Shown piece after piece: positions 56,762-64,000 of a DNA stretch of 64,000 bases (the first letter of the stretch is position 1; every line of letters begins with the position of its first letter). The notes below the pieces were generated by a model that made no database searches, was not told the DNA's origin, and worked only from the letters and a program-made list of their open reading frames with translations. Source of the DNA: Cantharellus purpuraceus (taxonomy: Eukaryota > Basidiomycota > Agaricomycetes > Cantharellales > Hydnaceae); the NCBI GenBank assembly GCA_025174535.1, contig JALBUN010000045.1, positions 2,418,001-2,482,000 of the forward strand, given 5' to 3'. The position numbers and the translations under genes are program-made.

Positions 56762-59234
56762 TCACACACCAAGCCTCCTCTTCGTACTCTCGTATACCAC
56801 GTAGCTGATCGACACGCTGGGAACAACCTAGGAAGCACCAAGTCAGTGACATATGCTTACTGCAGAAGAACGTTATTGGGACTTTTGCAAGCGTTGGAAA
56901 CAGGCCACGATAGAATCCCCGCCAGCCATCCGCGGCCATTGTTTTGGTCGCTACGTCCCAGACACCTGTATATCGTTGCGGATGACCAGAGCTCCCAGAA
57001 GCTTGTAGTCGTGTCCGAACCAAGTTTAGTGGATATACGCTGGTTGCTCCAATACTACCCGATATACTACCGAATGCAAGCAAAGCCAGCACGCCCGGCT
57101 CCTCCTTCGCGGTTGAGCGCAAATACGCAAGCTTTAATGCCTCAAAAGTTGACATGTCGATTGCAGAGTATGGGAAAACGCCTGTTGTCTCATATTGACT
57201 ACTCGTTTGTCTCAGGCTATCAATTCACAAACCTATGATGCCAATCTAGACGTGCTGGATGAAAAATAGCGGAAATATAGACAGCATGACACAGACCGTA
57301 AGTCCTCGATAATAAGCAGGAACTCCACCCAATGCCCAGAGTCGCTTCATTGATGATGCCAGTGATCGTGTTTGGTCTCCTGTAGAACTCATCATCTATG
57401 ACAAGTACCATGAATCAAGAACGCAACATGTAGGCAATACTTATGCAGAGAAGGACCATAGGCAAACCTGTGTCTTCAAAGTCTCTATAGGATATATGAC
57501 TATGTTGCGAGGCCTTCAGGGCCACAACGGCTATTGTAGCTCTAGAACACTCACAGAGCTGGCTGACGATCCCTCCCATACCACCAGAGATGAACCGAGA
57601 GGTACCACTAATGTTGCGTGGGTCCTCAACATGATCCCAATGTTTGGCAAACAACGTTTTCTACTTGCCACACCCGTTACGTCCAAGACGAGTGCAAACG
57701 CATAACGACTCACTGTTTGCTCATACGTCATGAATTTGACGGCAGATTCCTGTCACATCCCACAACCTTGTTAAAACTCCCAATGCAGGAAAGTAAGTGG
57801 GCAGCAAGCGAACAGGAAATATCTTGAGGAGGTTCAAGCCATTCCCTGGGGAGAAATTCTTAGGATATGTCATCCTATGAAATGTGTGACGGACTAACCG
57901 ACCCAAAATGCCCTAACGCCGCCTTCAGTATACAACCTAACAACAGCCCCAGCAAGTGCTTTCACACCTTGGGTGGGTGCTGCAGCCGGCGTACCTGTAA
58001 GGCCACCTAGGTCTGGAGGTCGGGTGATCAAAAATATCTTTAAACGATCAAATGGTGCAGTGGCAGTCCTAGACACTGGTGGTGTGTGCAGTTCTCAACA
58101 TGGAAGACAATACTAGTAGAAGAAAACAAAGGCGCACCCGCCCCTGCGATACCGCCAGCAAGAAGATATCGAGCAGTGTGGCCCAGCAGCCAACTGTGTT
58201 CATTGTGCTCATGCTCGAAGCCCTGCTTGAGCCGTTCTTCAACATCAGGCAAGGGTTCAGGAGTTGTAGCAGAAAGAGTACTGCCGGATGGTGGACGATC
58301 CTCTGCACTAAGACTAACATCGCCTAGAATGTCAAACGATTTAGACAACTTGGAGGTGGTCGACATCTGTCTCATACCTTCCATGTTGACTCTGGCCGCC
58401 CCGCGTCCATCGTCTCCCAAAAATTTCCTAACCTCGTAATATCTAAGACGAAAACTCATACGACTGCCTTTCGTGAGACGAATTGGGTTGATACTCACCT
58501 ATAAATCTCGGTTGTTGAGGCACGACGGGGTAGCAAAAGAAGAAAATCTCTGAATTCTGGGAAGCTGATAGCTCGTGAATGTGGGGATGATGTTAAGAAC
58601 GTCATAAAATCGCTCAGTGTGGCGGGAGTGAGGGTAATTCCTGGGATCAGCCTGAATAACTGCATTGAGCCTTCGCCTGAATGTAGTTGCACACCTGCCC
58701 TTCCCAAAGCCTCTGCCAACTCTTCTGCATCTAAGTGACCGTTATTGTCGAGATCTAGTTCATCATGGAATATGGTCCATAATTCTATTCAGGCATAAGT
58801 GTGAAAGACTTCGGGAGCATGATATCCCTTGACGTGCCTGCCTCCTTTTTGTCTGCATAATCTAGAAAATCCTTCCAATCAATGGACGTAGTCCCGCCAG
58901 AAGCACACCCTCTAATCAGTTCATCCTCATACATCGTCCTCAGCCGTTCGGCCCTTTCAGGATTCATACCCGTCTGGTCGACACTAATCCATTGATCAGA
59001 ATGTTCAAGGGTCGTGTGACGGGTTGGGAGCCGCTTCCATAAACTATGCAACCGAGCTTCTCGCTTTTCCTTGCCCTCTTGCTTGCGATATTCCACCAAA
59101 TTTTGTGGCAGAGGATGCCAAGGTGAGGGATCGGATCGCAGTCTTGGGACATATGGCCTACTCTGGGCACCAGAGAGTGAACCCTCAAATACATCGCGGC
59201 GATGTCGCGGGGACTGATCAGATGACACAGACAT
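56762..59234 (-). CDS. SAL1: Ca2+-regulated mitochondrial carrier (SCaMC/Sal1, ATP-Mg/Pi type)
   Basis: Inner-membrane carrier with an N-terminal Ca2+ sensor, exchanging ATP-Mg for phosphate in this family. The start at 59234 reads MSVSSDQSPRHRRDVFEG. EF-hand-like segments follow: 'SVDQTGMNPERAERLRTMYE', 'TTSIDWKDFLDYADKKEA' and a clear loop 'DLDNNGHLDAEELAEALGRA' near 58740. The carrier repeats follow: 'YLLAGGIAGA|VSRTATAPFDRLKIFLI' (PxDxxK), 'AFWVGNGLNLLKIFP', 'NISGTSRFISGGMGGIVSQ', 'VLALLAFGSISGSIGATSVY', 'PLNLVRTRLQASG' and 'GWRGFYRGLFPTLAK', joined to 'VVPSVSISYVVYESTKRRLG'. The last join (gtccca..cctag) is supported by the family ending. STT4 lies upstream on the same strand; the gap 59235-59596 shows no feature. 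Confidence 0.9.
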
Positions 59235-59596
59235 CTATGGTCAAACACGTCTCCAGCGAAGTGCGCCGGTTCGCAACGCAACTGAACCCAAGGAAGTGGG
59301 ACGTGCAACAAGCTAAGAGTTGAATCCTCGATGGTAAGGATTCACGCGATACCCGCGTTCACAACACAGGCGCGACAAAGGCGCAGGTCGAACAACACTT
59401 GGTTTACTTGAGTGTACTAAAGTGGTTACATGGATGACTAAGCGTCTAACAAAAGAATGAGAACGCTCATGCATATGGAATGCCTGATGTCAATTGTCAG
59501 CATTATATTTGTCGAAGGATGGTTATTTTTATTCTCACCATTTTGCATCTAACAAGGAGAAAATAGTCAGCCTCAAGTACCACACACGAGATGTTC

Positions 59597-62500
59597 TCAG
59601 AAATAACTAACCCACTGAAATTCATCGTACACCATGCTTCGCACATTTTCATGAGCGTTTTTGATCACTTTCAACATGAAATCAGCGGCATCTCTCTCGT
59701 TGAGACCCAGGGCAAAGCGGTCACGTAATCTTTTGATTGTCGGCTCGCCCTTAAAGCTGGGTAATCCTGTCCCGAGCATCAGGTGAACCGTACTGATCAG
59801 GTGCTCCGCGTATGGTCGAATCGCGAGGAACGCCTTTATTGTCAAATTGATGAAGAGGGTATACCCTTGCGAATATCTTCCTCCCATTAGCGTCACCATT
59901 TCATGATTCAACTTGAAAGAATTTGGTTCAAATTTGACCCCCTGTACGCATAATCAGCTTTCTATAACTGGAGAACCGAGCTAGAAATTCTCACTCCTGG
60001 ACGTAAACATCGAAGAAATTCGGATAAGCTAATTTCAGACAAACCGCAGCAATAGACTTATCTATGTCAAAAAGGAACCCAAAGTCTATCGAATGATGTA
60101 AGTACCTGGTATGAATGATTCTAATGGCTACTTCACCTATGTGAACGATGTGGCCCTCTCCATCTATCATGATATTCCCATTATGCCGATCCTTAATCTG
60201 CGGCCAACTATGTATGACCACCTTCGCCTGACAAAAGACAAATATAACCAACCTGAAGGATATAGCAAGCAACGGAATATGCAGCCATAGACTGGATGAA
60301 GTTCATGCGAGCCCGTTGAAACGGTACCGTGTCTTGTGTCCCGTACTTCGAAACGAAAAAGGCCTGCAGATCGTTGATTTTCGCTCTTCCCATCTCATCC
60401 CGTGATGTAGAATTGGGTACGACGTCAATGACACCGCACTTGTGTATGTTAGCAGTGTCGCAGTAATAACTGAAGAGTAGTGCGCTCACCCCTGGAGCCG
60501 TGGCCGTCACGCGGTAAGGATACAAGTAAAGTGTGAGCCCGATGTTGGTGAAGACATTTTTGAACATGGCAATGATTTGAAGCGCCAGAACATCTTGTCT
60601 GCAATCATCTCCGACTTTGAACATAGCTTGTTGCCAGATGTCGTAGTCCACCTTAGTTTCGTGGCCTGCTACTTCACCTTCCAGGACAGAATTTGGATCT
60701 GAGTCAACGATCACGCGTTTCTTGCGTACTTTGAAAGTCGCCATAAATGGTGCCTGTGTAATTTGTCAGTGATCGGCTGTAACACGACTTCTATCTACAC
60801 CAACCTTCGCATGGCTCTGTAAAGGTCTCCCAGATTTCTTGTCAATATCCACGACCACACCGTCTGGGTTGCTGGGGAGGTAGACACCGACTACTACATC
60901 GATCTTCGCCATCTCTTCGTCAATTTTTGCCTGCTCAGGACATGCATTAATAACAACATATCGATTTGAAGCGATTGCGATGGTGTCAGACCTTCTTCTC
61001 TGGCTTTGTCTTTTTGATGAAAGGCTTCAGCTTCCCAGATATTGACGTGACTTCCCTGAAGAAGTTAAATTCCTGGTCGTAGAAGAGCTTCGCCTCTCCT
61101 GAAAGGGAGCCTACCACCACTGCAATCACTTGATCAAGCACTGGTTTCAGTGGGTCCTCCTGATCATAAATCTGGAATAAGTGTCTCGCTAACACACAAC
61201 GAACGATGACATACCACTTCTGCGGCGTCATCTCTGTAGCAATTGGCTTTCATGTTCCATATGATTTGATGACAGAACAACTGCGATATTCGTGCTGTCT
61301 CCAAAATGAAACGCCGCACGTACCCTTGTGACAAATTTTTAAAAAAGAAGGAATAGAATTGCATCAGATGGATACCTAAAGAATCGTTGCGTAACGCTTG
61401 CACGACTTGAGGCACGAAGAAGAACGTCAAATCCACAGGGTGCTGTTCTAGCACGCGATGTGCATATTGAAGAACGAGGGGATCATTCTGGTACCGTGGT
61501 TCGAAATAGGTCACCGCCGTGATTGGAGTCACCGGTGCCCATACCAGCAAGTGCTGTACAACCATAATGAAAAGCCCTATGTTCCAAAAGATATGGTCAT
61601 GACATACCTTCAGGTCACGCCGCATATTGGAGACCATTTGCTCGCCAAGCAAAAATTTCAAAGCCTCGGGAACACCTACTACACTTCGAGTGTTCGATCT
61701 AACCCACTTGCCAACCTCATTCTCAACAACAGGAAGCTTGAACCTCTCGAACAAATGTACTGCAATGGCGGGCTCGACCTTCCAAGCTGTACGAATAAGA
61801 TGTCTCCATGATGCCTGTTTCAAATAATCATCTATGAGCTATTAGGATAGGAGGTAACAGAATTTTCACATCAGTGAGACTTCTTTGAGGAAAATTCACA
61901 TGATCACCACCCCGTCTGGCGTCGTTGGTCGGGTTCCTCCACACACAGAGTCGAGAGATTTCGCTTTCAACGAGAAGGCGAAGAAGATGGTTTATGTCTT
62001 TAAAGCGAGCTGGGTTTCCACCTGACGAATGATGCTTTGTGATGGACAAACTGCATATTGAAGTGAGGACTCACTAGCATCGGTTCGAGAAGAATCAAGG
62101 GCAGATATATGATAAGCATTCTTCACCGAGTCGCCTTGCACTAGCGATAAAAATTCATTGAGGACTTTGATCTCCCCTTCCAATTGGACGCGGTCTGCGC
62201 CAAATGACCATCTGCGGATGCGGTCAACAATGTATGGTAATAATGGATAGCCTATGGCACACACTGAGGAGCTGTGGAGAACCAAGAGAAGGCAACCGAA
62301 TATAGTGCCTCGCGCAGATAGTGCTCGCAGGCAGCATCCATTAGAGTACTCTTCAGTGTCTCGAATCCAAATATGAGAAACGAGAAGCGATTTTCTCTTG
62401 CCAGTGGGTGGGTGCTATTCTGTTCTTTAGTCTCAGGTTTAAAAATCATGACCAGAGCACACACCTGAGATAGGAATGAGCACGAGCCGAACGTAAGACT

Positions 62501-64000
62501 AAGCGCAGAATCAGAAGAACCAGCCCTGGCTGACTGTACCGCACAGCTTGAAAACGGCTCAACAGCATTTGCAATAGCAATGCATGAGGTAGTAAAACTC
62601 TACGGGCAGAGGCTACTGCTCTGTCTATGTCCGCCTTCTGAGTGGGACTGTATTCAACGGGGGTATAAAATGGGTTCTGAGCGCTGTAAGCCGTATAATT
62701 ACCCGATGGATCCAACAACACATCACGAATAATCAGCTCACTTCAGGCTCCCCGAAAACATCCCTTTTCGATGCTTGATTGTTTTCATCCACGCTGCGTT
62801 AAACTCCAACATTATGCTCATCTCAAGGTCTGCTCTCTCGCCAATGAGCCATGTCCATGCCTCAATACCCGCTGAAATAGCGGCCGGTGTGAAAATTTCG
62901 TAAGGAAGTACAACCAAGTAATGCAGTAGGTCGGCATTACGCTATGAACCAGATTAAAACGCCGTAAAAAAAAAATCATGGCAGAATTCCTTACTTGTGG
63001 TGTGGAAATAAGTATCGATGCACAACGAAAGAGTAGCCGTTTCAAATCCTGGACTGTCAGCACGCTGGTCTTGTTTCGAATATCCCCAACGGTTTGAGCC
63101 ATCTTGGATTTGAGGGCATCTCGAATAATAGGAGGAATTGGTGTTGGTGGAATTTTCTCAATACTCTGGGAAGCTAAAGAAGCATTAGAGCTTCAAGATA
63201 AGGTAGAGCTTGAACACGGCACCGGACCTACGGCGTGACATAAACGAAACCCATCTGGTTCGCCAGCAAAGTGCTCTTTACAAGCGATTTGACTAGTCAG
63301 TGCCTTTGATCTATCTGGCTTCCAAGAGAGCGTCCCAGAAACTGGAGCTGATGCGAACATGGAATGAGTCGTGAAGATTGTTGTCGAAAAAAAGCAGAGC
63401 ATTTACCCGCTCCTCTTTGGCTTGTGCTGATAGACACACCAAATTGTAAGGCCATTGACGCCCCTAATTCGACTGCATCCCGAGATGTTACAGAATGATA
63501 GTTTGTCAAGTATTTCTGAGTTGTGGAAGCGATGTCAGATGTCGTATATAAGAAATTCTCTGACAATGCACCTGCAAGGTAGCTTGAAACTCAATGGGGG
63601 CGCGAGCCAGTGCGATTGTGAACCAATTGTTAGCATTGCGATGCAATTGTGCGAGTATTTCGTTGCGCGTAGAGTACGAATCAGTAAGTTGAATAGCCAC
63701 ACCAACCCGTTCTGATGTGAACTCATACACGGGATTAAACTGATGTATGATTATTTAAAAGAAGGCGCAATGGCATACTATGCATCGCACCTCGTCCGTA
63801 AATTCCCCTTCGCATGCTCGTCGCAAAATGGTGAGGACCTCCAGGATGGCGAATACGAGAGGAGCTCCACACATTAGTGAAGGAAACGAGGTTATCAGCC
63901 TGTTGAGATAACGAGACGCAACTTCGCGAGCCTTATTGATGCGGTGACAGCTGTAGACAAGCAGACTTCGCAGCTCTGACGAGACTTGTCGTGGAATGTT
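59597..64000 (-). CDS. STT4: phosphatidylinositol 4-kinase, Stt4/PI4K-alpha (5' end off window)
   Basis: Large lipid kinase making PI4P at the plasma membrane. Only the C-terminal part is in the window; the gene is open at 64000. Read 5' to 3': helical repeats (for example 'ERDLxxx..FARENRFSFLIF' region), the PIK accessory domain 'KQASWRHLIRTAWKVEPAIA' and 'DPLVLQYAHRVLEQHPVDLT', then 'SLSGEAKLFYDQEFNFFREV'. The kinase domain follows: 'MFKVGDDCRQDVLALQIIAM', 'GVIDVVPNSTSRDEMGRAKI', the catalytic loop 'IKDRHNGNIMIDGEGHIVHI', the activation loop start 'DFGFLFDI', and 'KLNHEMVTLMGGRYSQGYTL'. The end is 'MVYDEFQWVSYF' if no further intron is used; a possible last intron at 59585-59620 would change the final residues. 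Many short introns. Confidence 0.92.

Overview
This 64 kb window looks like nuclear chromosomal DNA of a basidiomycete fungus, probably an agaricomycete. The basis is dense gene packing on both strands, genes cut by many short introns (mostly about 45-70 nt, GT-AG), and a fungal gene set: a HIS4-type trifunctional histidine enzyme, VID27, the FEX-type double-domain fluoride exporter, TSPO/MBR, ERJ5 and mitochondrial carriers. No operon, CRISPR array, phage or bacterial feature is seen. All exon joins were made by eye. Coordinates of multi-exon genes are outer limits from start to stop codon, and the inner splice sites are predictions.

Layout, left to right. 1-9.0 kb: PUS7 (3' end off the left edge), URA3, a CPD photolyase, a TXNDC9/PLP1-type phosducin-like protein and DOM34/Pelota. 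9.2-24.8 kb: a bHLH factor, ELG1, a mitochondrial dehydrogenase kinase (PDK/BCKDK family), MED20, ORC4, a JMJD7-like JmjC oxygenase, deoxyhypusine synthase and TRAPPC2L/Tca17. 25-35.4 kb: an unidentified membrane protein, VID27, an ER J-protein (ERJ5-like), glutamine synthetase and a conserved fungal protein of unknown function. 35.5-48 kb: IDH1, an alpha/beta hydrolase, a small predicted gene, PDB1, HIS4, two head-to-head tRNA-Gln genes and SEC15. 48-64 kb: ARF1, 3-ketosphinganine reductase, the fluoride exporter, TSPO, a TMA17/ADC17-like chaperone, a disturbed 2.6 kb accessory segment, a Ca2+-regulated mitochondrial carrier and STT4 PI 4-kinase (5' end off the right edge).

Most of the window is housekeeping: RNA modification, pyrimidine, glutamine and histidine synthesis, the PDH/IDH core of mitochondrial metabolism with a kinase of the PDK/BCKDK family, DNA replication (ORC4, ELG1), translation quality control (DOM34, DYS1) and secretory traffic (SEC15, ARF1, TRAPPC2L). 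Three divergent gene pairs have only 45-49 bp between their start codons.

The one clearly non-ordinary stretch is about 53.37-56.87 kb. There the shared 3' ends of a convergent gene pair (TMA17-like and mitochondrial carrier) are duplicated on both sides of about 2.6 kb of unrelated DNA, which holds a 0.7 kb long inverted repeat and one weakly supported ORF. Other points worth a look are two GC-AG introns in conserved genes, a J-protein whose HPD histidine reads as serine, an ORC4 with an altered Walker B, and a PIP-box-like motif near the ELG1 N-terminus.
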